From Asanoa sp. WMMD1127 (GTDB lineage Bacteria > Actinomycetota > Actinomycetes > Mycobacteriales > Micromonosporaceae): a DNA stretch of 64,000 nucleotides. Position numbers and translations under genes: made by a program. The stretch is taken from the NCBI RefSeq assembly GCF_029626225.1, contig NZ_JARUBP010000001.1:5642001-5706000 (forward strand), written 5' to 3'. The notes under the pieces are model-generated. The model had not been told where the DNA came from, did no database searches, and saw nothing but the letters and a program-made list of their open reading frames with translations. Of this stretch, positions 51,320 through 59,048 are shown piece by piece; the stretch's first letter is position 1; the number at the start of each line of letters is the position of its first letter.

Positions 51320-52324
51320 ATGCGTGTTGGCTGGCGGACTGCGGTGGCGATCGGGTGTGCGCTCGGCGCCGCTGTCCTGTGGGGGGTCGACCTCGCGCGG
51401 TGGCAGCCGGTCCTCGAGTTCGGCATCGGCCAGAACAACACCTACTGGGCCCGCGACCTGCGCTTCTCGGCGATCGTCGCGATCGTGCTGGCGGTGCTGC
51501 TCGCCGGCCGCGGCACCCGGCTGTCGCGGTGGGCGGGTCCGGCGGTCGGCATCGGCTGGATCGGCGCCGACCTCGCCATCGACCGGGCCGGCATCGAGGG
51601 CGGCGGGGTCGCCGTGGCGCTGGCGGCCGCCGGTGCGGCGGTGGCGGTCGCCGCCGCCGTGCTGGTGTCGCGCCGCGCCGAGGGCGAGCCGGGCCGGCGC
51701 ACGCTGACGGTGAGCGCCGCGATCGCGGCGGCGCTGACCCCGCTGGTGGCGGGCATCGAGTCGCCGACCGACACCGAGGCGGCTCTCACGCCGGCCGCCG
51801 TGTCGCTCGGGGCGGTCCTGGCGACGCTGACGGTCGCGCTGGCGCTGACCACGGCGCCCCGCCGGGCGTACGCCGTGGCGGTGGTGGTGGGTTTCGTCGC
51901 CGTCGTGGGGCTGGTGCTCTGCCGGGTGCTCGACCCGGGCAACCGGCTAGCGCCGATGATGCTGCTCGGCACGGCGCTGCTGGCCGGTGTCGCCCTGCTC
52001 ACCGGCGACCTGCCCCGCGGCGCGCTGGAGGTGCTGCGCCACCTGCCGAAGCTGCTGGTCCTGCTGGTGCTCTACCCGGCGGTGGTGCTGTTCATGGTGC
52101 TGGCCACCGCCTACCTCGTCCCGGTCCCGGCGTGGCTGACCGCGCTGAGCGGCAACGCGCCCGTCAACGCCGCCGACTCCGACACCCTCTACGCCCTCGT
52201 CGGCGTCGCCACCGGCTACGTGATCGGCTGGCTCCTGCTAGCCATCGACCGCGCGTTCGTCCCGCCGCCCGTCCCGGCCGAGGAACCGCCTTCCCGCGTC
52301 TCCGCAGGACACGCCCTAGACTGA
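51320..52324 (+). CDS. Polytopic membrane protein of unknown function
   Basis: A 334-residue protein with about ten hydrophobic segments, for example WRTAVAIGCALGAAVLWGVD, LRFSAIVAIVLAVLLAG, AYAVAVVVGFVAVVGLVLC and LLVLLVLYPAVVLFMVLATA. Loops are short and Arg- or Asp-rich (SRRAEGEPGRRTL). I recognise no transporter or enzyme signature. It stands alone between leaderless-type genes; the downstream M23 gene starts 8 bases after its stop. Confidence 0.8.
   Translation: MRVGWRTAVAIGCALGAAVLWGVDLARWQPVLEFGIGQNNTYWARDLRFSAIVAIVLAVLLAGRGTRLSRWAGPAVGIGWIGADLAIDRAGIEGGGVAVALAAAGAAVAVAAAVLVSRRAEGEPGRRTLTVSAAIAAALTPLVAGIESPTDTEAALTPAAVSLGAVLATLTVALALTTAPRRAYAVAVVVGFVAVVGLVLCRVLDPGNRLAPMMLLGTALLAGVALLTGDLPRGALEVLRHLPKLLVLLVLYPAVVLFMVLATAYLVPVPAWLTALSGNAPVNAADSDTLYALVGVATGYVIGWLLLAIDRAFVPPPVPAEEPPSRVSAGHALD
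52317..52322 (+). promoter_or_regulatory. Likely -10 of a leaderless promoter (M23 gene)
   Basis: TAGACT ends nine bases before ATG 52332, inside the end of the upstream gene. No clear ribosome site follows. Confidence 0.4.
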
Positions 52325-52331
52325 GCTGGCC

Positions 52332-52991
52332 ATGGATCCGGTCGTGCTGAGCCTGCCGTTCCGCGGGGAGTGGCTGGCCCGCAACAGTCCCGCGCGGCGG
52401 GTGCCCAGCCACGGCACCCACCTGTTCGCCACCACGTACGCCATGGATTTCATCGCCGTGCGCGGTCGGCGCACCGCGGCCGTGCGGGACTGGCGGGCGC
52501 TGCTGACCACCGAGCCCGTCGAGCGGTTCCTCGCCTTCGGCCAGCCCATCCTGGCCCCGGCGGCGGGACGGGTGGTGGCGGTCTACGACGGCCGCTCCGA
52601 CGAGGTGGCGCGGCGCTCGGTGGTGGCGCGGATCCCGTACGCGCTGACCCAGGCGAGACGCGTCAGGGCCGGCTCGGGCGCGATCGCCGGCAACCACGTG
52701 GTGCTGGAGGTGGGCGACGCCTTCGTGCTGCTGGCCCACCTGCGGGCCGGCTCGGTCCAGGTGCGGGTGGGCGACGCGGTGACGGCCGGCCAGCAGCTCG
52801 CCGCCTGCGGCAACTCGGGCAACTCGACGCAGCCGCACCTGCACATCCAGGCGATGGACGGTCCGGACGCGTACGTGGCCCGCGGCCGCCCGATCGCCTT
52901 CCGTTCCTACCGGGCCCGCCGCCGCGGCCGCGCGCCGGTCGAGGTGGCCGAGGGCGTCCCCGCCGAGGGCGAGGTCGTCGAGCCGCGGTGA
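52332..52991 (+). CDS. M23-type peptidase-like protein without signal peptide
   Basis: A 219-residue LytM/M23-fold protein. Zinc-site motifs are PSHGTHLFATTYAMDFIAV (HxxxD-type half, here H and D) and STQPHLHIQAMDGP (HxH), with PILAPAAGRVVAVYDG and HVVLEVGDAFVLLAHL between. The lead sequence LPFRGEWLARNSPARRVPSH contains no signal peptide or membrane helix, so this copy appears cytoplasmic or is released by lysis. A basic tail (YRARRRGRAP) follows. It is coupled by a GTGA overlap to a DUF4291 gene. Peptidoglycan hydrolysis is known for exported relatives only. Confidence 0.85.
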   Translation: MDPVVLSLPFRGEWLARNSPARRVPSHGTHLFATTYAMDFIAVRGRRTAAVRDWRALLTTEPVERFLAFGQPILAPAAGRVVAVYDGRSDEVARRSVVARIPYALTQARRVRAGSGAIAGNHVVLEVGDAFVLLAHLRAGSVQVRVGDAVTAGQQLAACGNSGNSTQPHLHIQAMDGPDAYVARGRPIAFRSYRARRRGRAPVEVAEGVPAEGEVVEPR

Positions 52992-53584
52992 AGCCCCGTT
53001 ACGAGGTTCGCGCCCGCTACACCGCCGAGACGATCACGGTCTACCAGGCGTACGCGCCGGAGATCGCCCTGCCGGCCCTCGCGCGCGGCCGGTTCGGGCC
53101 GCCGTTCAAACGCGAACGGATGACCTGGATCAAGCCCTCGTTCCTGTGGATGATGTACCGCTGCGGCTGGGCGACCAAGCCGGGCCAGGAGCACGTGCTG
53201 GCGGTCGAGATCACCCGGGCCGGGTTCGAGTGGGCGCTGGGTCGCGCCTGCCTGAGCCACTTCGACCGGGACCGCCACGGCACGAGCGAGGCGTGGTCGC
53301 GGCAGTTGAAGGCGAGCCCGGTGCGGGTGCAGTGGGACCCGGAGCGCGACCTCGACCTGCGCCCGCTCGACCACCGGTCGCTCCAGGTGGGACTCTCCGG
53401 CGAGGCCGTCCACCGGTACGTCGACGAGTGGGTCACCGGCATCACCGACGTCACCGCGACGGCGCGGCGGGTGCACGCGCTGGTCCGCGCCGGCGACCGG
53501 GCCGCCGCGACGGCGCTGCTGCCGCCCGAGCGGCCGTACCCCCTGCCGCCGGACGTGGCGGCCGCCGTGACGCCCGGGCCGTGA
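52988..53584 (+). CDS. DUF4291 family protein
   Basis: A 198-residue protein. It shows the DUF4291 order ITVYQAYAPEIALPAL, RERMTWIKPSFLWMMYRCGW, VLAVEITRAGFEWAL and VRVQWDPERDLDL. The conserved MTWIKPSFLWMMYR block is diagnostic. Function is unknown. GTG 52988 overlaps the M23 gene stop by four bases. Confidence 0.88.
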   Translation: MKPRYEVRARYTAETITVYQAYAPEIALPALARGRFGPPFKRERMTWIKPSFLWMMYRCGWATKPGQEHVLAVEITRAGFEWALGRACLSHFDRDRHGTSEAWSRQLKASPVRVQWDPERDLDLRPLDHRSLQVGLSGEAVHRYVDEWVTGITDVTATARRVHALVRAGDRAAATALLPPERPYPLPPDVAAAVTPGP

Positions 53585-53591
53585 CCGCGGG

Positions 53592-54200
53592 TCAGGTCGG
53601 GAGGTCGGCGCCGGACTGTTCGTTGACCATGTAGAGGGCGTACCAGTCCGGCCAGTTGGCGTCCTCCGCGCCGATGCGCTTCTCGTGCTCGCCGTGTGCG
53701 GCGGACGCGCGGCGCATCGCGTCGGCCAGGTCCGCCACCGACGCGTACGTGGTGGTGGCCGGGTCGACGCGGCCCGGCAGGCGGGTGGTGACCTCCTGGA
53801 GGAGCCAGGTGTTGCCGTCCGGGTCGCGGAAGGACGCGAACGAGCCGTAGCTGCCGCGCTCCGGCGCCGGTCCGCTGGCCGGGCCCGAGGCCGTGACGTG
53901 CCAGGTGTCCTCGACCGCGGCGCCGTGCGCGGCCAGGGCCGCCCGCGCCGCCTCGATGTCGGTGACGATCAGCCACAGGCCCTCGGCCGAGCCGGGCGCC
54001 GCCGAGGTCTTGTTGACGCCGAACTGGACCGAGCAGCCCGAGCCGGGCGGCGTCAGCTGGATCGTCCGGACGTCGCCCTGCGCGATGTCGGCGTCGAGCC
54101 GCCAGCCGAGGCCCGCGTAGAACTCCTTGGCGCGGTCGGGGTCCGACACGGGAATGACGACCACCTCGAGCTTCATGTCGATGGTCGGGGCGTCGCTCAT
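53592..54200 (-). CDS. VOC family protein (glyoxalase-like) with C-terminal extension
   Basis: A 202-residue protein. ATG 54200 with GGAGG upstream is chosen over ATG 54218. The VOC domain (about residues 5-125) runs KLEVVVIPVSDPDRAKEFY, GWRLDADIAQGDVRTIQLTP, SAEGLWLIVTDIEAARAA and FASFRDPDGNTWLLQEVTTR. The remaining 70 residues form a Trp/His-rich extension (HEKRIGAEDANWPDWYALYM) found in a subgroup of these proteins. Cytoplasmic; substrate unknown. Divergent from the SDR gene. Confidence 0.87.
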   Translation of the reverse strand: MSDAPTIDMKLEVVVIPVSDPDRAKEFYAGLGWRLDADIAQGDVRTIQLTPPGSGCSVQFGVNKTSAAPGSAEGLWLIVTDIEAARAALAAHGAAVEDTWHVTASGPASGPAPERGSYGSFASFRDPDGNTWLLQEVTTRLPGRVDPATTTYASVADLADAMRRASAAHGEHEKRIGAEDANWPDWYALYMVNEQSGADLPT

Positions 54201-54265
54201 CGCAGCCTCCAGATTCATGCCACTATCGTCCGAGTTGCCAGTATCGCGCGGGGGCGGTGGGAGCC

Positions 54266-54982
54266 ATGGCGGAACTCGCCGGGCAGACGGTGGTCCTGAT
54301 CGGCGGCAGCGCGGGGATCGGGCTCGAGACCGCCCGCCGCGCCCGCGCCGAGGGCGCCGACGTCGTCCTCACCGGCCGCGACCCCGACCGGCTCGTCCGG
54401 GCGGCCCGCGAGGTGGGGGCGCGCGACACGGCTGCCTTCGACGCGACCGACAGTGCGGCCCTGGCGATGTTCTTCGAGGACCTGCCGGCCGTCGACCACG
54501 TGCTCGTCACCGCCGGCGGCCCGCGCTACGGCCCGATGCTGGAGATGACCGCCGACGACGTGCGGGGCGCGCTGGCCGACCACGTGCTGGTCGCGCTCGA
54601 CGTCGCGCGCAGCGCCGCGCCGAAGATGCGGCCGGGAGGCACCCTGCTGTTCATGGGTGGCACGGGCGGCCGGCGGATCAGCCGCGAGCTCGGCATCGCG
54701 TCGGCGGCGACCGCGGTCCTGCCGCCGTTCACGGCCGCGCTGGCGCTGGAGCTCGCGCCGGTGCGGGTCAACCTGATCGCGGCCGGCTTCGTCGACACGC
54801 CGCTCTCGGCGACCCTGCTGGGCCAGCGCCTCGAGGAACGCCGCACCCAGCTGCGCTCGACCCTGCCGATCGGCCGTGTCGTCGGCCCGACCGACGTGGC
54901 CGCGCTCGCCGTGCACATCATGACCAACACCGCCTTGACGGGCGCGACGTACGACATCGACGGCGGCCAGCAGTTCGTCTGA
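54266..54982 (+). CDS. Short-chain dehydrogenase/reductase
   Basis: A 238-residue classical SDR. The cofactor loop is VVLIGGSAGIGLETARRARA and the NAG-type motif is LVTAGGPRYGP. The catalytic Tyr-x-x-x-Lys is not obvious: where a YAASKA-like motif is expected the sequence reads ISRELGIASAATAVL, so Tyr and Lys may be lost. The end is ALTGATYDIDGGQQFV. Activity is uncertain; it could be a divergent or regulatory member. GGTGG upstream of ATG 54266 may serve as ribosome site. Confidence 0.82.
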   Translation: MAELAGQTVVLIGGSAGIGLETARRARAEGADVVLTGRDPDRLVRAAREVGARDTAAFDATDSAALAMFFEDLPAVDHVLVTAGGPRYGPMLEMTADDVRGALADHVLVALDVARSAAPKMRPGGTLLFMGGTGGRRISRELGIASAATAVLPPFTAALALELAPVRVNLIAAGFVDTPLSATLLGQRLEERRTQLRSTLPIGRVVGPTDVAALAVHIMTNTALTGATYDIDGGQQFV

Positions 54983-55054
54983 CACGAGGCCCTGGTCATC
55001 GACGGCGATCACTAATAGTATTCGGGCGGATACCGTCCGAAGGGAGAACCGCCC

Positions 55055-55447
55055 GTGTCGCTCACCGTTTCGCCTGACCTGCTCGCCGAAGCCGAACGCG
55101 GCGAGGTGGCGCCCGCCGACTTCGTCGCCTGTGTCCGCGAGTCGCTGCCCTACGCCTGGCAGCTGATCAGCCGCGTCGTCGACGACCTGGCCCGCGGCGA
55201 TGCCGAGTTCGCCGACAACGTGGTGCCGCCACCGTCCGAACAGGAGCGTGGCCAGTTGTTGCGGGCGCTCGCCAGCGACGCGATCCGCGGTGGGTTGGAG
55301 CGGCATTTCGGCGTGAAGCTGGCCTTCCAGAACTGCCACCGCGTCGCCGCGTTCCGGCCGGAAGCGGTCGGCGGCGACACCTATGCGCGGTTCACCTCGG
55401 CCCGCGGCCAGCTTCTCAACCAGTCGCCCGAGCTGCGTGACTGCTGA
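55055..55447 (+). CDS. SCO5389-type conserved actinobacterial protein
   Basis: A 130-residue protein closely matching, from memory, the SCO5389 family: MSLTVSPDLLAEAERGEV, SLPYAWQLISRVVDDLARG, FADNVVPPPSEQERGQLLRA, AFQNCHRVAAFRPEAVGG and GQLLNQSPELRDC. Function unknown; strongly conserved across actinomycetes. GTG 55055 has AAGGGAG upstream. The last 11 bases overlap the LLM oxidoreductase start, so the two are coupled, an arrangement I do not recall for SCO5389. Confidence 0.87.
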   Translation: MSLTVSPDLLAEAERGEVAPADFVACVRESLPYAWQLISRVVDDLARGDAEFADNVVPPPSEQERGQLLRALASDAIRGGLERHFGVKLAFQNCHRVAAFRPEAVGGDTYARFTSARGQLLNQSPELRDC

Positions 55448-56417
55448 GCGACACCTGTTCCTCCTCGCCGGGCGGTTCCCCGGCGTTAGTCACGCGGACA
55501 CGCTGGCGTCGGCGGTCGGCTACGCGCTGACCGCCGAACGCGTCGGGTTCGCCGGCGTCTGGCTGGCCGAGCATCACTTCATCGGGTACGGCACGTGCCC
55601 GTCCGCGATCGCTTTCGCCGGCCACCTGCTCGGCGCCACGAGCCGCATCCGGGTCGGCACGGCCGCCTGCGTGCTCTCCAACCGGCATCCCGTGGCGCTC
55701 GGCGAGGAGGCGGTGCTGCTCGACGAGCTCTCCGGCGGCCGGTTCGCCCTCGGCGTCGCCCGCGGCGGCCCGTGGGTCGACCTCGAGGTGTTCGGCACCG
55801 GCCTCGACCGCTTCGCCACCGGCTTCCCGGAGGCGCTCGACCTGCTGCTGGCCTGGCTGTCCGGCGCGCACCGGATCGGCGCCACGGGTCCGCTGTTCCG
55901 GTTCCGGCCGGTCGACGTGGTGCCCCGCCCGCGCCGTCCTCTGCAAACCTGGGTCGCGGCGACCTCGGAGGACACGGTGGACCTCGCCGCCGCCCGCGGC
56001 CTGCCGCTGCTCCTGGGCATGCACGCGACCGACGCGGAGCACGCCGGCCTGCTGGCCCGCTGGCGGCGCGCCGCGCGAGAGCACGGCCACGACCCGGACG
56101 CCGCGCCGCACGCCAGCGCCCACCTGGCCCAGGTCGGCAGCGCCGCGCTGGTCCGCGAACGCCTGCCGAAGCTGCTCGCCGGAACGCGCGACTACGTGCG
56201 GCTCGACGGCCGGCCGCCGAAGCACCGCGACCTCGACGCCTACACGGAGCACCTGATCAGGATCGGCGCGGTCGGCGACGCGGCGGAGGTGCGGCGCCGG
56301 CTGGACGAGTCGGCCGCGACCACCGGCGTACGCCATCAGCTCCTGATGGTCGAGTCCGCCGGGACGCGCGCCGAGGTGACCGCGAACATCGAGGCCCTCG
56401 CCGCCGCGCTCCGTTAG
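55437..56417 (+). CDS. LLM class flavin-dependent oxidoreductase
   Basis: A 326-residue luciferase-like FMN/F420-dependent oxidoreductase: GFAGVWLAEHHFIGYGTCPS, SRIRVGTAACVLSNRHPVAL, EEAVLLDELSGGRFALGVAR and TWVAATSEDTVDLAAARGLP. These are the bacterial luciferase-like barrel landmarks. Substrate unknown. GTG 55437 starts inside the SCO5389-type gene; co-expression is likely. Confidence 0.9.
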   Translation: MTAERHLFLLAGRFPGVSHADTLASAVGYALTAERVGFAGVWLAEHHFIGYGTCPSAIAFAGHLLGATSRIRVGTAACVLSNRHPVALGEEAVLLDELSGGRFALGVARGGPWVDLEVFGTGLDRFATGFPEALDLLLAWLSGAHRIGATGPLFRFRPVDVVPRPRRPLQTWVAATSEDTVDLAAARGLPLLLGMHATDAEHAGLLARWRRAAREHGHDPDAAPHASAHLAQVGSAALVRERLPKLLAGTRDYVRLDGRPPKHRDLDAYTEHLIRIGAVGDAAEVRRRLDESAATTGVRHQLLMVESAGTRAEVTANIEALAAALR

Positions 56418-56437
56418 GCGGTCGTGGCCCACCGCTT

Positions 56438-57520
56438 TCAGTAGCGCACCGTGCTCTGCAGCAGCGGCGGGTAGACCGTCGACTCTCGACCGTCCACTGT
56501 GGTGCCGGCGAACTGCAGCATGGCCTGCTGCGCGCCGTGCATCGGGGCAGGGTAGTCGAGGTCCGGCGCGGAGACGGCGTCGAGGGTTCTGCGCTGTTCC
56601 GCGGTCAGCCGCACGGTCAGGCCGGCGAGGTTGTCCTCCAGGTGGGCCACCTTGCGGGCGCCGACGATCGGGACGACCGTGCCCGGGCGGGCGCGCAGCC
56701 AGGCCAGCGCGACCGCGGCCGAGGTGGTGCCGAGCTCGTCGGCGACCCCGGCGACCGCCTCGATGACGTCGTAGTCGGCCTCGCTCGGCCCGCCCACGAA
56801 GGCGGTGCGGGCCGAGTCGGCGACCTGGCCGCCGCGCCGGTACTTGCCCGACAGGAAGCCGTTGCGCAGCGGGCTCCACGGCACCAGCGCCAACCCCTGG
56901 TCGAGCGCCAGCGGGCCGATCTCGCCCTCGACGGTGCGGGCCAGCAGCGAATATTCCACCTGCAGCGCGACCAGCGGCGTCCAGTCCTTCAACCGGGCCA
57001 TGGTCTGCGCCTGCGCGGTGACCCAGGCCGGCGTGTTGGAGAAGCCGACGTAGCGGATCTTGCCGGCCCGGACCAGGTCGTCCAGGGTCCGCATGGTCTC
57101 CTCGATCGGCGTGTGCCGGTCCCAGTTGTGCATCCAGTAGAGATCGAGGTAGTCGGTCCGCAGCCGGCGAAGGGTCTGCTCCAGCTGGGCGATGATCGAA
57201 CGCCGCCCGGCGCCGCCGCCGTTGGGGTCGCCGGGGAACATGTTGAAGAAGAACTTCGACGCCAGCACCACGTGGTCGCGCCGGCCCGGCCGGGCGGCGA
57301 ACCAGTCGCCGAGGATCTTCTCCGAGTGGCCGTTGGTGTAGAAGTTGGCGGTGTCGACGAAGTTGCCGCCGCGCTCCAGGTAGGTGCCGAGGATCTTCTC
57401 GGACTCGGCGACGTCGCAGCCGGCGCCGCCCGGGTCCGTGCCGAAGGTCATCGCGCCGAGCGCGAACGGGCTGACCCGCAGGCCGGATCGGCCGAGGGTG
57501 ACGTAGTCGGTGAGTGCCAT
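56438..57520 (-). CDS. Aldo/keto reductase
   Basis: A 360-residue AKR of the general-stress GSP69/YajO-like type. The catalytic tetrad is visible: FVDTANFYTNG (Asp, Tyr), LASKFFF (Lys) and YWMHNWD (His). The NADP-binding end is GTVVPIVGARKVAHLEDNLA. It reduces aldehydes or ketones in the cytoplasm. ATG 57520; no operon partner is visible. Confidence 0.92.
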   Translation of the reverse strand: MALTDYVTLGRSGLRVSPFALGAMTFGTDPGGAGCDVAESEKILGTYLERGGNFVDTANFYTNGHSEKILGDWFAARPGRRDHVVLASKFFFNMFPGDPNGGGAGRRSIIAQLEQTLRRLRTDYLDLYWMHNWDRHTPIEETMRTLDDLVRAGKIRYVGFSNTPAWVTAQAQTMARLKDWTPLVALQVEYSLLARTVEGEIGPLALDQGLALVPWSPLRNGFLSGKYRRGGQVADSARTAFVGGPSEADYDVIEAVAGVADELGTTSAAVALAWLRARPGTVVPIVGARKVAHLEDNLAGLTVRLTAEQRRTLDAVSAPDLDYPAPMHGAQQAMLQFAGTTVDGRESTVYPPLLQSTVRY

Positions 57521-57590
57521 GTGTCCATCGAACGCCGCCGGCGCCGCCGCGCGTAGACCGATCGGCGCGGGCTCTTGCCTGATCCTGCCG

Positions 57591-57962
57591 TCACGGAAGC
57601 ACGGCTTGCGCCCAGCTCGGGAGCGGGATCAGGCAGAACGGGTGCCCGGCCGGGTCGGCGTAGACGCCCTCGCCGTCGAGCTTGCGGGCGCCCAGGGCGA
57701 GCACGGCGGCGCCGGCCGCGGCCGGGTCGTCGACCATCACGTCGAGGTGGATCTGCTGCGGCACGGCGGGGTCGGGCCAGGTCGGCGGCCGGTGGTCGGG
57801 CGCCCGCTGGAAGGCCAGGCCCGAGGCCCGGTCCGAGGACGAGACGACCGCGAAGTCGTCGTCGCGGTAGGTGACCGGCAGCCCGAGCAGCGCGCTGTAG
57901 AACCGCGCCGACTCGTCCGGGTCGGGACAGTCGATGATCGTGTGGTGCAGCCGTCCAATCAT
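57591..57962 (-). CDS. VOC family (glyoxalase-like) protein
   Basis: A 123-residue single VOC-domain protein: RLHHTIIDCPDPDESARFYS, YRDDDFAVVSSSDRASGLAF, PQQIHLDVMVDDPAAAGAAV and YADPAGHPFCLIPLPSW. Substrate unknown. It appears leaderless: TAGCGT (complement of 57971-57976) ends eight bases before the ATG. It starts 11 bases after the stop of the quinone-oxidoreductase-like gene, so some co-transcription is possible. Confidence 0.88.
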   Translation of the reverse strand: MIGRLHHTIIDCPDPDESARFYSALLGLPVTYRDDDFAVVSSSDRASGLAFQRAPDHRPPTWPDPAVPQQIHLDVMVDDPAAAGAAVLALGARKLDGEGVYADPAGHPFCLIPLPSWAQAVLP

Positions 57963-57970
57963 GTGTCCGC

Positions 57971-57976
57971 ACGCTA
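57971..57976 (-). promoter_or_regulatory. Likely -10 of a leaderless promoter (VOC gene)
   Basis: TAGCGT on the minus strand ends eight bases before ATG 57962 and overlaps the stop of the upstream gene. Confidence 0.4.
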
Positions 57977-58873
57977 GACCCTCAGGACGACCTTGCCCCG
58001 CCCGTGGCCGGCCTCCACCTCGCGGTGGGCGTCCGCGGCGGCCGCCAGCGGATAGCCGCGGCGCACATGGATCCGCAGCCCGCCGCGCTCGTGCAGCGCG
58101 ACCAGGGCGGCCAGGCGGGCGGCCGAGCGCAGCGGCGGGGTCACCCGTACGCCCAGCTCTTCGGCACGACCGTGGTCGACCAGGGTGAGGATCCGGGAGC
58201 GGTCGGGCACGAGCTCCAGTGAGACGTCGAGGGCCGCGCCACCGGCCCCGTCGAGGGCGGCGTCGACACCGTCGGGCGCGGCCGCGCGGACCCGGTCGGC
58301 CAGGCCGTCGCCGTACGCCACCGGAATCGCGCCCAGGTCCCGCAGGTAGGCGTGGTTCTCGGGACGGGCGGTGGCGATCACCGTCGCGCCGGCCGCGCGC
58401 GCGAGCTGCACGGCGACGGTGCCGACCGCGCCGGCCGCGCCATGCACGAGGAGCGTCTCGCCGGGCGCGGGCGCCAGCCCCGCGAGCGCGATGTGGGCGG
58501 TCTGCGCCCCGGCCGAGAAGCCGCCCGCGACCTCCCACGGCATGCCGGCCGGCTTGGCGACGACCTGGTCGGCCGGCACGGCGAGCAACTCGGCGTACGC
58601 ACCGAGCTGGCCGAAGCCGAGCACCTCGGTGCCGGCCGGCAGCCCGGGCGCGCCCACCTCCAGCACGCCGGCGAACTCGTTGCCGGGGATGCGGGGGAGC
58701 GTGGGCGGCACGCCGGCCGGCAGCCACCCCGCGCGGACCGCGCAGTCGTAGGGCTGCACGCCGGCGGCCCGCACCCGGACCAGCACCTCGCCGTCCGCCG
58801 GCACCGGATCGGGCAGCTCCATCAGGCGCAGGACGTCGGGACCACCGGGTGTGTCGAAGGCAGCGGCACGCAT
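57974..58873 (-). CDS. Quinone oxidoreductase-like medium-chain dehydrogenase, probably SoxR-regulated
   Basis: A 299-residue zinc-independent medium-chain dehydrogenase (quinone oxidoreductase type): PADGEVLVRVRAAGVQPYD, IPGNEFAGVLEVG, ETLLVHGAAGAVGTVAVQLA (Rossmann GAAGAVG) and ATARPENHAYLRDLGA. It reduces quinones or enones with NADPH. The promoter is of SoxR/MerR form: TTGACC, 19-base spacer carrying an 8-bp inverted repeat, CAGACT, then seven bases to the ATG. From memory, an oxidoreductase of this type is in the SoxR regulon of Streptomyces coelicolor (SCO4266), where SoxR answers redox-cycling compounds. Confidence 0.9.
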   Translation of the reverse strand: MRAAAFDTPGGPDVLRLMELPDPVPADGEVLVRVRAAGVQPYDCAVRAGWLPAGVPPTLPRIPGNEFAGVLEVGAPGLPAGTEVLGFGQLGAYAELLAVPADQVVAKPAGMPWEVAGGFSAGAQTAHIALAGLAPAPGETLLVHGAAGAVGTVAVQLARAAGATVIATARPENHAYLRDLGAIPVAYGDGLADRVRAAAPDGVDAALDGAGGAALDVSLELVPDRSRILTLVDHGRAEELGVRVTPPLRSAARLAALVALHERGGLRIHVRRGYPLAAAADAHREVEAGHGRGKVVLRV

Positions 58874-58880
58874 GGGCGCC

Positions 58881-58911
58881 AGTCTGCGACCTCAACCCGA
58901 CTTGAGGTCAA
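58881..58911 (-). promoter_or_regulatory. SoxR/MerR-type promoter-operator with 19-bp spacer
   Basis: On the minus strand TTGACC (-35, complement of 58906-58911) and CAGACT (-10, complement of 58881-58886) are separated by 19 bases, the stretched spacing typical of MerR-family activated promoters. GACCTCAA and TTGAGGTC (58888-58909) form a perfect 8-bp inverted repeat across this spacer, with the CCTCAAG-type half sites of SoxR operators. The ATG is seven bases after the -10. Confidence 0.78.
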
Positions 58912-58996
58912 CGCGTCGGCAGGCGTCCTCCGCGGCCTGCACCTTGGCCAGCGCGCTGGTCCGGTCGAACGGCGGCAATGGTGGTCGGTCGCTCAC
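58892..58996 (-). pseudogene. 5' remnant of a DUF1348 (NTF2-like) gene
   Basis: A 34-codon frame from GTG 58996 reads SDRPPLPPFDRTSALAKVQA then AEDAC. That matches, from memory, the start of DUF1348 proteins (RPPLPPFTxETAxxKVxxAEDAWNxRD), which are about 150 residues long. Similarity ends at AEDA(C for W) near 58918, and the frame closes 8 codons later inside the SoxR-type operator of the next gene. The rest of the gene is missing from the window. Confidence 0.7.
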
Positions 58997-59048
58997 CCGC
59001 CGACGGTATCCCCGCCCTGCCCTGCGCGGCCGGGCGTGGATCCGGGGC

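Noticed and set aside
54966-55040. ACTAATAGTATTCG with GGGCGGATACCGTCCG as a riboswitch
   Set aside because: Only a short stem-like pair is visible before the SCO5389-type start; no known aptamer core.
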